A stretch of DNA of 64,000 nucleotides from Actinomadura chibensis NBRC 106107. Its GTDB lineage: Bacteria > Actinomycetota > Actinomycetes > Streptosporangiales > Streptosporangiaceae. The stretch lies in the NCBI RefSeq assembly GCF_001552135.1, contig NZ_BCQP01000017.1, forward strand, positions 248,001 through 312,000, given 5' to 3'. The position numbers and the translations under genes are program-made. How positions within the stretch are numbered: position 1 is the stretch's first letter; every line of letters starts with the position of its first letter. Positions 1-8,461 of the stretch are shown here, piece by piece. A model generated the notes under the pieces. The model made no database searches. It saw nothing but the letters and a program-made list of their open reading frames with translations, and was not told where the DNA came from.

Positions 1-40
1 GCGGCGCCAGTTCGGACCGCAGCGCGTACTGACCGGTCAC
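1..40 (-). CDS. start of an unidentified gene, cut by the window edge
   Basis: Eleven bases after the stop of the sigma-like gene, a GTG on the minus strand (38-40) opens a frame reading VTGQYALRSELAP to the edge. A GAGGGGG stretch lies 5 to 10 bases upstream, overlapping the preceding stop region, and would serve as ribosome binding site. The close same-strand spacing suggests translational coupling with the sigma-like gene. Only 13 residues are visible, so no function can be given. The alternative is that this is simply 3' noncoding sequence. Confidence 0.35.
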   Translation of the reverse strand, partial: MTGQYALRSELAP

Positions 41-50
41 CGGTGCCCCC

Positions 51-875
51 TCACGCCGGGACGAGCTCGGCGCCGCGCGCCGGGCCCGGTTGGTAGTCGG
101 CGACGGCCGCCGCGAGCTTTCGCGTGGCCCGGCTGCACCGCTGCTTGATGGCGGCGGGGCTCAGCCCCGTCTCCTCGGCGATCTGCTGGAGGTCCCCGAT
201 GTTCTTCCACGAGTGCCGCCTGCCGACCGCCTCGTTCCCGTAGCGGGCGGCGAGCAGGTCGGCGTCCTGGCGGCTGATCACGCTCCGCGCGACCGCCCAG
301 GCCAGCAGCTGCCCGAGCTCCTCGCTCGCGTTGCGTTCCGCCCGCGGCACGGCGACCGCCTCGACCGCGTCGGACGGCAGCTCCCGCACCTGCGCCAGGA
401 CCTCCCGGCGCATCGCCTGGTGCGCCCCCCACGCCAGGTAGGGCGGGACGTGATGGGTGATCCTGGCGGGAAGGGTGCGGATCGCGGTGTACATGCAGCA
501 CACCGCGAGCTGGTCGCGCTCGTCGGCGTCCGGCAGGAGGCGCGCGTGGGCCCGGGAGATCCGCACGGCCTTCGGAAGCATCATCTGCAGCGCGATCCGC
601 GCCGCGATCGGCGCGTCGGCGATGGGCGAGCCCGCCTTGTGCGCCAAGGCCCCGAGCAGCGCGTCCACCCGTTCGTCGACGGGCCCGGACTTGGCCTCTT
701 CGAGCAGGGCGACGCTGGAGAGCCCGGCGAACGCCGGCTCGGCACGCGCCCACCTCGCGACGACGGCGTTCACCACCGCGTCATCGCGCAGCCGCATCCA
801 CTCCAGGTTGAGTCGCCCGAAGACGTTGTTCTGCCTGTTCCAGCCCGTAGGCGGGGCTGAGATCGTGATGTCCAC
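51..875 (-). CDS. sigma-70-like regulatory protein (region-4-like helix-turn-helix only)
   Basis: A 274-residue protein starting at GTG (873-875) with a GGGGGTCA stretch upstream. The C-terminal 50 residues contain a helix-turn-helix resembling sigma-70 region 4 (EETGLSPAAIKQRCSRA, about residues 231-247), as in proteins that contact the -35 box. The middle part is alpha-helical and rich in Ala/Arg. I see no clear sigma region 2 core-binding motif, so it may be an orphan transcription factor rather than a true ECF sigma. It precedes a closely spaced same-strand gene at the window edge, a position where anti-sigma or effector genes often lie. The fold assignment is moderate and the precise role unknown. 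Confidence 0.6.
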   Translation of the reverse strand: MDITISAPPTGWNRQNNVFGRLNLEWMRLRDDAVVNAVVARWARAEPAFAGLSSVALLEEAKSGPVDERVDALLGALAHKAGSPIADAPIAARIALQMMLPKAVRISRAHARLLPDADERDQLAVCCMYTAIRTLPARITHHVPPYLAWGAHQAMRREVLAQVRELPSDAVEAVAVPRAERNASEELGQLLAWAVARSVISRQDADLLAARYGNEAVGRRHSWKNIGDLQQIAEETGLSPAAIKQRCSRATRKLAAAVADYQPGPARGAELVPA

Positions 876-983
876 CGTGACCCCCAGGATCGGAATTCGG
901 TGAACACCACGCTGCGGGTGGGGCCTTGCCCACCCTCTTGCCCAAAGCCTTGCCCCCGGATCACATCTCGGTCACAAGCGAAA

Positions 984-1016
984 TCGCCCGTCCGGCGGCT
1001 CAGACCGGACGGGCGA
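984..1016 (-). terminator. hairpin terminator of the ABC transporter operon
   Basis: A perfect 12-bp inverted repeat (984-995 and 1005-1016) with a 9-base loop lies 18 bases beyond the stop of the last ABC permease gene. In the minus direction it is followed by TTTCGCT, a short T tract. It separates the exporter operon from the sigma-like gene. Confidence 0.7.
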
Positions 1017-1033
1017 CTCGGCGCCGGGCTCCC

Positions 1034-1750
1034 CTACTCGGCGCTCGCGACGGTGAGGGAACGGAGCCGGAAGGCGGCGAGGAACGTCCCGCCGACGGTG
1101 ACCGCGACCAGCAGCGTGACGGCCACCGGCAGGCTCACCGTCGAGTCGACCGGCGAGGCGCTCGTCAGCCTGTCCGTGACCGACATCGCCCATTGCTGGA
1201 TGGACGCCTGCTTCGCGCCCGGCGCGAAGCTGCCGAGCAGCGACTCCCACACGAGCGCGTAGAGGAGGCCGATCGTGACGGCGTTGCGGCTCATCACCGC
1301 GAGCGCGACGAACACCGCGCTGTAGGCCACGCCGCCGACGAGGACGCCGACCGTGAACGCGGGCGTCAGCCCCGCCGTGGTGCCGGTCAGGATGAGCCCC
1401 GCGAGCAGCGTCGGGACGACCGCGAACGCCGCCACCAGCACGATCGCGACGGCCAGCTTGGTCAGCACGACCACCTGGCGCGGGATCGGCTTCGTCAGCA
1501 CGTACATGATCTGGCCGTCGTCGATCTCCGGCCCGATCACGCCGGTCCCGGCGATCAGCGCGAGCAGCGGCAGCAGGGCCGCGAGCGCGACCTTCTGGAG
1601 GACCTCCGTGGACACGTCCAGGTCGTCGTTCCCGGTCGCGCGCAGCACGACCGCCAGGACGAGCATCACGAGCGGCAGCCCGAGCAGCAGCAGCGCCCGC
1701 CGCCGCCCGAGCATCGCCCGGAACGTGATCATCGCAATCGTCGCATTCAT
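1034..1750 (-). CDS. ABC-2 type transporter permease
   Basis: A 238-residue integral membrane protein with about six hydrophobic segments, starting at ATG 1748-1750. The segment around PEIDDGQIMYVLTKPI (about residues 73-88) is the cytoplasmic motif typical of ABC-2 permeases of the NatB/CcmA-partner kind. It is the last gene of a four-gene set (ATPase, permease, ATPase, permease), 73 bases after the preceding ATPase. The operon probably makes one or two exporters. The substrate cannot be told from sequence. Confidence 0.82.
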   Translation of the reverse strand: MNATIAMITFRAMLGRRRALLLLGLPLVMLVLAVVLRATGNDDLDVSTEVLQKVALAALLPLLALIAGTGVIGPEIDDGQIMYVLTKPIPRQVVVLTKLAVAIVLVAAFAVVPTLLAGLILTGTTAGLTPAFTVGVLVGGVAYSAVFVALAVMSRNAVTIGLLYALVWESLLGSFAPGAKQASIQQWAMSVTDRLTSASPVDSTVSLPVAVTLLVAVTVGGTFLAAFRLRSLTVASAE

Positions 1751-1823
1751 CGCGCTCTGCCTTTCTGGGGGACGACCCCCAGGCCCCCGAGCCGGTGGCC
1801 CGAAGATCCTCGCTTCGCTCCGG

Positions 1824-2735
1824 TCATCGCGCCACCAGGTAGGAGAAGACGCTTTCCAGGGACTCGTCCGCCGGGGAGACCTCCCAGAGGCGGACGTCGG
1901 CGTCCCGCGACACGCGCGGGAGCAGCCAGGTGAAGCGCTGGAAGTCCACCGCCTCGATCTGCAGGCCCTTGTCGGTGAGCTGGACGCTGCGGGCCGACCC
2001 GTCCGCGATGATCGCGGCGGCCAGCGCGCGGTCGTCGGACGAGCGGACGAGGAAGATGTGCGGCCGGTCGGTCATCAGCCGCCGGATCTTGCGGAAGTCG
2101 CCGGACGCGGCGTGCCGCCCCGCGACGATCACCTCGATGTGGCTGGCGAGCCGCTCGACCTCCTCCAGGATGTGCGAGGAGAACAGGATGGTGCGGCCCT
2201 CGTCGGCCATCCGGCGGATGAGGTCCATGAGCTGGAGGCGCTGCCGCGGGTCCATGCCGTTGAACGGCTCGTCCAGCAGGAGGACGGGCGGGTCGTGCAC
2301 CAGCGCGGACGCCATCTTGATCCGCTGCTTCATGCCCTTGGAGTAGTTCCCGATCGGGCGCGCGGCGGCGTAGTCCATCTCGACGAGCCCGATGGCGCGG
2401 CGCGCCGCGGCGGCCGGGTCGGGCAGCTTGTGCAGCTTCGCCATCGCGACGATGAACTGCTCGCCGGTGAGGAAGTCGTAGGCCGCCTCCCGCTCCGGGA
2501 CGAGCCCGAGCCCGCGGTACACCTCCGGGTTCTGCCAGATCGGCGTCCCGTCCAGGGTGACGGAGCCGGACGACGGCGCGAGGAACCCGCCCATCATGTG
2601 GATGAGCGTCGACTTGCCCGCGCCGTTCGGCCCGAGCAGCCCGGTGACGCCGGGCCCGACCCGCATCGACACGCCGTTGACGGCGACGACGTTCCCGTAC
2701 CAGCGGGACACCTTGTCCAGGATCAGTTCGCTCAT
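1824..2735 (-). CDS. ABC transporter ATP-binding protein
   Basis: A 303-residue nucleotide-binding subunit. Walker A is GPNGAGKST (residues 35-43), the ABC signature is the degenerate YSKGMKQR type of CcmA/NatA-like exporters, and Walker B with the catalytic Glu is VLLLDEPFNGMDP. The ATG at 2733-2735 was chosen because it overlaps the TGA of the upstream permease in an ATGA junction and begins the conserved domain; the 22 residues available upstream do not look like protein. A C-terminal domain of about 80 residues follows the ATPase core, as in drug and antibiotic exporters. It presumably energises the neighbouring permeases. Confidence 0.88.
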   Translation of the reverse strand: MSELILDKVSRWYGNVVAVNGVSMRVGPGVTGLLGPNGAGKSTLIHMMGGFLAPSSGSVTLDGTPIWQNPEVYRGLGLVPEREAAYDFLTGEQFIVAMAKLHKLPDPAAAARRAIGLVEMDYAAARPIGNYSKGMKQRIKMASALVHDPPVLLLDEPFNGMDPRQRLQLMDLIRRMADEGRTILFSSHILEEVERLASHIEVIVAGRHAASGDFRKIRRLMTDRPHIFLVRSSDDRALAAAIIADGSARSVQLTDKGLQIEAVDFQRFTWLLPRVSRDADVRLWEVSPADESLESVFSYLVAR

Positions 2736-3610
2736 GAGAGGCCCGCCTTCCGGAACCTGCGGTACAGCACCGCGACCGAGCCGACGACGATGACCGCGCA
2801 CTCGGCCAGCGCGACCACGCCGCCGGCGACGCCGGGCGCGATGCCGGGCGAGGACGACCGCGCGCCGAGCAGCCGCACCTGGACGATGTCCACCAGGTTG
2901 AACGGCGTCCCGAGCCCGATCCAGCCCTGGAGGGTGAAGTTGGTGTTGGCCTCCGCGATGCCCTGCACGGCGCCGACGAAGGCGGTGCTCAGCATGAAGA
3001 CCGCGATGACGGCGGCGACGCCGAACCCGCGCCGGGGCGTGAACGCCGCGACCACCATCCCGATCGCCGCGAGGACGAGCGCGTACAGGACGCAGCCGAC
3101 CAGCGCGCCGAGGTACCGGAGCAACTGCTCACCGGAGTCGGGCGCCTTCGCGACGAGCCCGCCGACGTAAAGGACGGTGACCGGCACCGCCATCAGCGCG
3201 AACAGCGCGGTCGCCAGCGCGGCGGCCTTGGCGAGGACGAAGTCGAGGTGCCCCACCGGACGCGAGAAGTACAGCGGGATGACGTGGAACCTGATCTCCC
3301 GCGAGGCCAGCACCGGCGCCTGCGTCGCCAGGAAGATCGCCACGATGACCTGCATGATGTTCGCGTAGGACGCGTAGCGGATCAGCGCGTCCTCCTGGTC
3401 GGTGACCGCGAACGCCGCGACCGACCCGATCGCGGGCAGCAGCATCAGCGCCGCCACCAGGAACGGCATGATCTTGGCGCGGGCGGGCCGGCCGAGGCCG
3501 AACGCGGCGCGCAGGTTGTGCACGTACAGGGACCGCAGGACGTAGGCGCGGCCGCTGCGCCGCCCTTCGTAGTGGCGGTATCCGATGTCATGGATCGTGC
3601 TCGTGCTCAT
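2732..3610 (-). CDS. ABC-2 type transporter permease
   Basis: A 292-residue polytopic membrane protein with about six transmembrane stretches, beginning MSTSTIHDIGYRHYEG. The cytoplasmic N-terminus YRHYEGRRSGRAYVLRSLY is characteristic of actinobacterial ABC-2 permeases of this exporter class. Both ends overlap the neighbours by four bases (ATGA at 3607-3610 and 2732-2735), so it is translationally coupled to the ATPases on each side. It probably forms the membrane channel with one or both of them. Confidence 0.85.
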   Translation of the reverse strand: MSTSTIHDIGYRHYEGRRSGRAYVLRSLYVHNLRAAFGLGRPARAKIMPFLVAALMLLPAIGSVAAFAVTDQEDALIRYASYANIMQVIVAIFLATQAPVLASREIRFHVIPLYFSRPVGHLDFVLAKAAALATALFALMAVPVTVLYVGGLVAKAPDSGEQLLRYLGALVGCVLYALVLAAIGMVVAAFTPRRGFGVAAVIAVFMLSTAFVGAVQGIAEANTNFTLQGWIGLGTPFNLVDIVQVRLLGARSSSPGIAPGVAGGVVALAECAVIVVGSVAVLYRRFRKAGLS

Positions 3611-4557
3611 CGGGTCGCCTCCTGTTGCACGACTCCGGCGGGCGGCGGGCCGGGCGGCTCCGGCGCGGTCTGGAAGACCTCCTCGATGTGGTGGCGGCGC
3701 TGCTCCATCCGGATCAGCCGCAGCCCGAGGTCGGCGACGCCGTCCCGGATCAGGTCGTAGGTGTTCTCCCCGGCGATGTCGACGACGAGGAATCGGCCCT
3801 CCGGGTGGACGGCGACGCCCCGGTCGTGGAGGTGCTGCCCGAGGGCGTCGCGCCCCTCGTCCACCTCGACGGTGAGGACGCCGCTCGCGGTCGTGTACGC
3901 CTCGACGGCCTGCGAGCGCAGCAGCCTGCCGCCGTCGATGATCACGACGTGGTCACAGACCCGCTCCAGCTCGCCCAGCAGGTGGGACGTGACGAGGACG
4001 CTGATCCCGAACTCGGCGCCGATGCGCCGGATCAGGTCGAGCATCTCGTCGCGCCCGGCCGGGTCGAGGCCGTTGGTGGGCTCGTCGAGGAAGACGAGCT
4101 TCGGGTCGTGGACGAGGGCCTGCGCGAGCTTCACCCGCTGGCGCATCCCGGTGGAGTAGCCGCCGATGGGACGGTAGCGCTCCTCGTACAGGCCGACGTG
4201 CCGGAGCGTGTCGGCGGCGCGTTCGCGGGCCGCGGTGGGCGGGAGCCCGCACATCCGGGCCATGTGGACGACGAACTCCGTCGCCGACACGTCCGGCGGC
4301 AGGCACTCGTACTCGGGCATGAACCCGACGGACTCCCGGATCCGCAGGCCCTCGCGCGCGATGTCGAGGCCGAGGACGGTCGCGGTGCCGGAGGTCGGCG
4401 GCAGCAGCCCGAGGAGGATCTTGATGAGCGTCGACTTCCCGGCGCCGTTGGCGCCGACCAGTCCGACGACGCCCGGCTCGACGGCGACGGAGAGGTCGTC
4501 CAGGGCGGTCACCCGGGGGAACCTCATCGTCAGCCCCTGGGTGGCGATGATCGGCAT
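3607..4557 (-). CDS. ABC transporter ATP-binding protein
   Basis: A 316-residue ATPase and the first gene of the four-gene exporter operon. It shows Walker A GANGAGKST (about residues 34-42), signature YSTGMRQRVKLAQAL and Walker B LVFLDEPTNGLDP. A roughly 90-residue C-terminal accessory domain ends in a Pro/Gly tail. It is paralogous to the ATPase at 1824-2735 but clearly diverged, so the operon likely arose by duplication of an ATPase-permease unit. The substrate is unknown. Confidence 0.88.
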   Translation of the reverse strand: MPIIATQGLTMRFPRVTALDDLSVAVEPGVVGLVGANGAGKSTLIKILLGLLPPTSGTATVLGLDIAREGLRIRESVGFMPEYECLPPDVSATEFVVHMARMCGLPPTAARERAADTLRHVGLYEERYRPIGGYSTGMRQRVKLAQALVHDPKLVFLDEPTNGLDPAGRDEMLDLIRRIGAEFGISVLVTSHLLGELERVCDHVVIIDGGRLLRSQAVEAYTTASGVLTVEVDEGRDALGQHLHDRGVAVHPEGRFLVVDIAGENTYDLIRDGVADLGLRLIRMEQRRHHIEEVFQTAPEPPGPPPAGVVQQEATR

Positions 4558-4641
4558 GTTCCGAACCTAGTGGCCGGTGCGGCGCGGCACGTCCCCCTGA
4601 GGTGCCATCCGTCTCAGCCGATCGGCCATACCTCGGTCGAC

Positions 4642-5634
4642 CTAAGTACGCCCGCGGAGGGTCGTCCGGCCGTCGGCGCCGGCGATCCGCGGCCGCCCGC
4701 CGCGGCGCAGGATGACCGCCCACACCGCCCGCTGGACGAGCAGCGTCGCCGTCCCCGCGATGATCATTCCGACGATGTTGACGGCGAGCTGGAGCGCCGA
4801 GCCGCGGATCTCGCTGCCGTGCCGCAGCGCGGCGGCCACCGCGAAGTTCCCGGCGGCGGGCACGGTGGTCACCGAGATGAACACCCCGACCAGCGCGGAC
4901 GACTTGCCCGCGGTCAGCGACAGCACCCCGGCCGCCCCGGCGAGCAGCGCGACGATGAACGACCAGCGGTCCGGGCTGTAGATGAACGCGGTGAGCGGCC
5001 GGTCGGTCGGGAGCCGGTCGAGCTCGATGACGCCCGTCCACTTGCTGACCAATGCGCACACATAGGTGATCAGGATGGCGACGGCGAACCCGACGGCGAG
5101 CGCCCGCAGCGCCTGGACGATGTGCCACGGCCGCCCCCGCACGATCCCGTAGCAGATCGCGGCGACCGCGCCGAACTCCGGCCCGAGCACCATCGCGCCG
5201 ACCACCAGCACCGGCGAGTCGATCAGCGCCGCGATCCCGGCGAGCTGGGTGGCGAAGGCGAGGAACGCGATGAACGAGAAGCTGAGCGCCGTCCCCTCGG
5301 CGACCTGGTTGTCGAGCTCCTCCCAGACGACGGCGTCGTCGCCGTGCCCGGGGGCGCGTTCCATCGCCTCGTCGGCGGTCTCCGACAGCGACAGGTCGAT
5401 CTTCTCCAGGGCGATCGAGCCGTCCCGGTCGACGCCGAGCGCGCGGAGGGCGTCCAGCACCTCGTTGACGGCCTCGCGGGCGACGTCGCTGTTCACCAGG
5501 TCGCCCTGCGGGGACCGGGCGGCGCCCGGGAAGACGACGACGTTGGTCGCGCCCGCGCAGTCGCCGAGGGCCTTAATGACGGTGTCGGTGCGGTCCGGCG
5601 GAACGATCGCTCTCAGGTGCAGCACGTCAGACAT
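4642..5634 (-). CDS. DUF389 family membrane protein
   Basis: A 330-residue protein. The N-terminal ~130 residues (LHLRAIVPPDRTDTVIKAL and onward) form a soluble, ACT-like region; the rest has about six hydrophobic segments with the family landmark DSPVLVVGAMVLGPEFGAVA. The ATG at 5632-5634 is preferred over an upstream in-frame start because the family begins here and the extra 41 residues would cross the intergenic promoter region. DUF389 proteins are widespread in actinobacteria and their molecular function is not established. The gene stands alone, divergent from the HNH lipoprotein gene. Confidence 0.8.
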   Translation of the reverse strand: MSDVLHLRAIVPPDRTDTVIKALGDCAGATNVVVFPGAARSPQGDLVNSDVAREAVNEVLDALRALGVDRDGSIALEKIDLSLSETADEAMERAPGHGDDAVVWEELDNQVAEGTALSFSFIAFLAFATQLAGIAALIDSPVLVVGAMVLGPEFGAVAAICYGIVRGRPWHIVQALRALAVGFAVAILITYVCALVSKWTGVIELDRLPTDRPLTAFIYSPDRWSFIVALLAGAAGVLSLTAGKSSALVGVFISVTTVPAAGNFAVAAALRHGSEIRGSALQLAVNIVGMIIAGTATLLVQRAVWAVILRRGGRPRIAGADGRTTLRGRT

Positions 5635-5675
5635 CGTGCCGTATCCGGCCGCGTCCGCGATCACCACCGGCGCGG

Positions 5676-5704
5676 TTGATCGCGTGCCGCGTCCCAAGTA
5701 GGTA
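5676..5704 (+). promoter_or_regulatory. candidate promoter for the HNH lipoprotein gene
   Basis: TTGATC (5676-5681) and TAGGTA (5699-5704) are 17 bases apart in an AT-rich island (TATATATCGACATAAATT) between two divergent genes. Transcription would start near 5711, about 25-30 bases before the coding start. The AT-rich tract could equally serve the divergent DUF389 gene. Confidence 0.4.
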
Positions 5705-5735
5705 TATATCGACATAAATTGCGGGCGGCGAGGGG

Positions 5736-6425
5736 ATGCGGGTGGACGGGACGACACGGGCCCCTGGACGCGGACGCCTGGCGCCGGCGGCGGCCCTCGC
5801 CGCGGCGCTGCTCGCGCTTACGGCCTGCGAAGGCGACGTCGGCCTCTCCGAGGCGTCCTCCAGCCCGGGACGTCCGGCGTCCGGCGACGGGAAGCGGGCC
5901 CGCGCCGACCTTTCCGGGCTGCGGATCGCGTCCGAGGGCCGCGGCACCGGCTACGCCCGCGACGAGTTCGGGACGCGCTGGAAGGACACCGACCACAACG
6001 GCTGCGACCAGCGCAACGACGTCCTGGCCCGCGACCTGCGGGACGTCGAGAAGAAGGGCGAGTGCGTGGTGCTCGCGGGCGTCCTGCACGACCCCTACAG
6101 CGGAAAGACGATCACCTTCGCGAAGAAGGACGCGGCCGAGGTGCAGATCGACCACGTCTACCCGCTCGCGCTGGCCTGGCGGATGGGCGCGTCCCGCTGG
6201 AGCGAGGACCGGCGCGAGCAGTTCGCCAACGACCACGAGAACCTGCTCGCCGTGTGGGGCGTCCCGAACCGGCAGAAGAGCGACTCGGGGCCGGGCGAGT
6301 GGAAACCCCAGAAAGACTTCCAGTGCGCCTACGCCGTGAAGTACATCGCCGTCGCGAAGAAGTACTCGCTCCCGGTCACGAGCCCCGACCACGACGCGCT
6401 CCAGACCTTCCTCGGCCGCTGCTGA
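5736..6425 (+). CDS. secreted lipoprotein with HNH/DUF1524-type nuclease domain
   Basis: A 229-residue protein with an Ala-rich signal segment ending in a lipobox LTAC (residues 28-31, Cys31 to be lipidated), a short Ser/Gly linker, and a domain of the GmrSD C-terminal/DUF1524 type. The visible catalytic-site candidates are Asp139-His140 (QIDHVYPLALAW), Asn169 (NDHENLLAV) and Asn178/Lys181 (PNRQKSDSGP). Cys90, Cys110, Cys197 and Cys229 may pair outside the cell. An AGGGG immediately before the ATG is too close to serve it; the GTG at 5742 is better spaced and may be the true start. The likely role is an extracellular DNase for nutrient recovery or competition, which is an inference. Confidence 0.75.
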   Translation: MRVDGTTRAPGRGRLAPAAALAAALLALTACEGDVGLSEASSSPGRPASGDGKRARADLSGLRIASEGRGTGYARDEFGTRWKDTDHNGCDQRNDVLARDLRDVEKKGECVVLAGVLHDPYSGKTITFAKKDAAEVQIDHVYPLALAWRMGASRWSEDRREQFANDHENLLAVWGVPNRQKSDSGPGEWKPQKDFQCAYAVKYIAVAKKYSLPVTSPDHDALQTFLGRC

Positions 6426-6446
6426 CCCCGCGCGTAGGCTCGTCGC

Positions 6447-6752
6447 ATGACGAGCGAACACCCTGAAGACGACGCCAACGGCGAACTCCCCCGCGTCCGG
6501 ACCGAACGCGGGGTCGGCGCGCGCGCGACGGGCGCCGAGGTCACCGGAGCGTCCGCGACCGGGCTGACGGTGCGGTTCGGCAACGGCCTCGGCTCGGTCG
6601 CCATCGGGTCGATGGCGGTCGGCGCCCTGGCCGTCGGCGCGCTCGCGATCGGCAAGCTCGTCGTCAAGCGCGCCGTCGTCGGCCATCTCCGGGCGGGGAC
6701 CGTGGAGATCAAGCACCTGAAGGTCGGCCGCCTGGAGATCGACGAGGGCTAG
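6447..6752 (+). CDS. small pentad-repeat protein of unknown function
   Basis: A 101-residue protein. After a polar N-terminus it runs through ten consecutive five-residue units from residue 51 to 100 ([50 protein letters not shown]), with a hydrophobic residue at positions 1 and 3 and usually Gly at 4. This periodicity suggests a beta-helical solenoid, distantly like pentapeptide-repeat or bactofilin-type folds. No function is known to me. It lies 21 bases after the HNH lipoprotein gene on the same strand and its stop overlaps the glmM stop tail to tail. Confidence 0.65.
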   Translation: MTSEHPEDDANGELPRVRTERGVGARATGAEVTGASATGLTVRFGNGLGSVAIGSMAVGALAVGALAIGKLVVKRAVVGHLRAGTVEIKHLKVGRLEIDEG

Positions 6753-8092
6753 CCGAGCACGGTCCGCACGACGCCCGCGAGGTGCTCGGCGACGTCCCGC
6801 GCCTGCCCCTCCGACGCCGCCTCGACCATCACGCGGACCATCGGCTCGGTCCCGCTCGGCCGGATGAGGACGCGTCCGGTGTCGCCGAGGTCGGCCTCCG
6901 CCGCGGCCACCGCCGCCGCCAGCTCCGCCGACGTCTTGGCCCGCGCCTTGTCGACGTCCTTCACGTTGATGAGGACCTGCGGCAGGCGCGTCATCGCCTT
7001 GGTCAGCTCGTCCAGCGAACTGCCCCGCCGCACCATCGCGGCGAGCAGGTGCAGGCCGGTCAGGACGCCGTCGCCGGTCGTCGCGTGGTCCAGCATGATC
7101 ACGTGACCGGACTGCTCGCCGCCGAACGCGAAGCCGCCGTCCCTCATCGCCTCCAGCACGTACCGGTCGCCAACGGCGGTCTCCACCACGGTGATCCCGG
7201 CCTCGCGCATCGCGAGCTTGAACCCGAGGTTCGACATCACGGTCGCGACCACGGTGTCGGCCGCGAGGGCGCCCGCCTCGCGCAGTTCGAGCGCCAGGAT
7301 CGCCATGATCTGGTCGCCGTCCACGACCTCGCCGGACGAGGTCACGGCGAGGCACCGGTCGGCGTCGCCGTCGTTGGCGATGCCCGCGTCCGCGCCGTGC
7401 TCCTTGACGGCCTCCCGCAGCGCCTCCAGGTGCGTGGACCCGCAGCCCGAGTTGATGTTCAGGCCGTCCGGAGCGGTCCCGATGGTGATCACCTCGGCCC
7501 CGGCGCGGCGCAGCGCCTCCGGCGCCACGTCCGACGACGCGCCGTTCGCGCAGTCGACCACGACGCGCAGGCCGTCCAGCGACACCGGGACGGTCGACAG
7601 CAGGTGCGCCACGTACTGCTCGACGGCGCCGTGCGCGTCTCTGACCCGTCCGACCCCGGCGCCGGTCGGCGGCTCCCACGCCTCGCCGAGCCTGGCCTCG
7701 ATGCGGTCTTCCAACTCGTCCGGCAGCTTGTGGCCGCTGCGGTCGAAGAACTTGATGCCGTTGTCGGGAGCGGGGTTGTGCGAAGCGGACAGCATCACGC
7801 CGAGGTCGGCGTGCAGCTCGTGCGTCAGATACGCGACGGCGGGCGTCGGCAGGACGCCGAGGCGCAGCACGTCCACCCCGGAGCTCGCGAGACCCGCGAC
7901 GACGGCCGCCTCCAGGAACTCGCCGGACGCCCGCGGATCGCGCCCGACCACCGCCAGCGGCCGGTGCCCCCGGAACGCTCCCTGCTCGCCGAGCACCCGA
8001 GCCGCCGCGACGGACAGGTCCATGACGAGCGGTGCGGTCAGGTCGCGGTTGGCGAGCCCTCGCACGCCGTCGGTCCCGAACAGACGAGCCAC
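6749..8092 (-). CDS. glmM: phosphoglucosamine mutase
   Basis: A 447-residue enzyme, full length for GlmM, which converts glucosamine-6-phosphate to glucosamine-1-phosphate for UDP-GlcNAc and cell wall synthesis. It has the phosphoserine loop [12 protein letters not shown], the Mg-binding loop DGDADRC, the sugar-binding GGEQSGH and the phosphate-binding RPSGTEP near the C-terminus. The start is GTG (8090-8092, [11 protein letters not shown]). As in other actinobacteria it follows rpsI-rplM on the same strand, but here the gap contains two very strong hairpins, so it may not be co-transcribed. Confidence 0.97.
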   Translation of the reverse strand: MARLFGTDGVRGLANRDLTAPLVMDLSVAAARVLGEQGAFRGHRPLAVVGRDPRASGEFLEAAVVAGLASSGVDVLRLGVLPTPAVAYLTHELHADLGVMLSASHNPAPDNGIKFFDRSGHKLPDELEDRIEARLGEAWEPPTGAGVGRVRDAHGAVEQYVAHLLSTVPVSLDGLRVVVDCANGASSDVAPEALRRAGAEVITIGTAPDGLNINSGCGSTHLEALREAVKEHGADAGIANDGDADRCLAVTSSGEVVDGDQIMAILALELREAGALAADTVVATVMSNLGFKLAMREAGITVVETAVGDRYVLEAMRDGGFAFGGEQSGHVIMLDHATTGDGVLTGLHLLAAMVRRGSSLDELTKAMTRLPQVLINVKDVDKARAKTSAELAAAVAAAEADLGDTGRVLIRPSGTEPMVRVMVEAASEGQARDVAEHLAGVVRTVLG

Positions 8093-8319
8093 AGTTCAAC
8101 TCCCGGATTCAACGAAAACCGCGCGGACGAACCCCGCCCGCTCCGCCCGCACAAATCTAGTAGGAGCCGCACCCCACCGTGAGAACCAACCACCCTACGA
8201 AACCCCTCCCCCCACCCCCCTCAGCCTTCTCGGACAAGCCAATGCCCGCCCCTCCCGGACGAACACATCCCGCCCTCTCAGGCCCTCGCCGTTATTGGCC
8301 AGAACCCAAGCCGGGGACA

Positions 8320-8367
8320 CGTGTTGGGCGGTCTTCGGCGCCCCAGCGCCGAAGACCGCCCAACACG
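8320..8367. repeat. 22-bp inverted repeat (hairpin 1) between rpsI and glmM
   Basis: Bases 8320-8341 and 8346-8367 are perfectly complementary with a four-base loop (8342-8345). This is far longer than a usual intrinsic terminator stem. It lies 228 bases upstream of glmM and 95 bases past the rpsI stop, next to a second hairpin. It may act as a bidirectional terminator or be a repetitive palindromic element. The rest of the gap (8093-8319) is C-rich and shows nothing else recognisable. Confidence 0.8.
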
Positions 8368-8368
8368 C

Positions 8369-8427
8369 CGAACGGCGGGGTGTTTCCCGAGCCGCGAACG
8401 CGGCCTCGGGAAACACCCCGCCGTTCG
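8369..8427. repeat. long inverted repeat (hairpin 2) between rpsI and glmM
   Basis: Arms 8369-8391 and 8405-8427 pair over about 23 bp. With a one-base bulge the pairing can continue through GCCGCG/CGCGGC to a tiny loop near 8397. It starts one base after hairpin 1. The two arms differ in sequence from hairpin 1, so these are two separate palindromes in tandem, not copies. Confidence 0.8.
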
Positions 8428-8436
8428 TAACGGGGG

Positions 8437-8460
8437 TTCCAGGGGGTCGCCCCCCTGGGA
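8437..8460 (-). terminator. hairpin just past rpsI
   Basis: A stem of about 9-10 bp with a TCGC loop (centre about 8448) begins one base beyond the TAA stop of rpsI. There is no T tract, as is common in actinobacteria. It probably ends or attenuates the rplM-rpsI transcript ahead of the two larger palindromes. Confidence 0.55.
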
Positions 8461-8461
8461 A

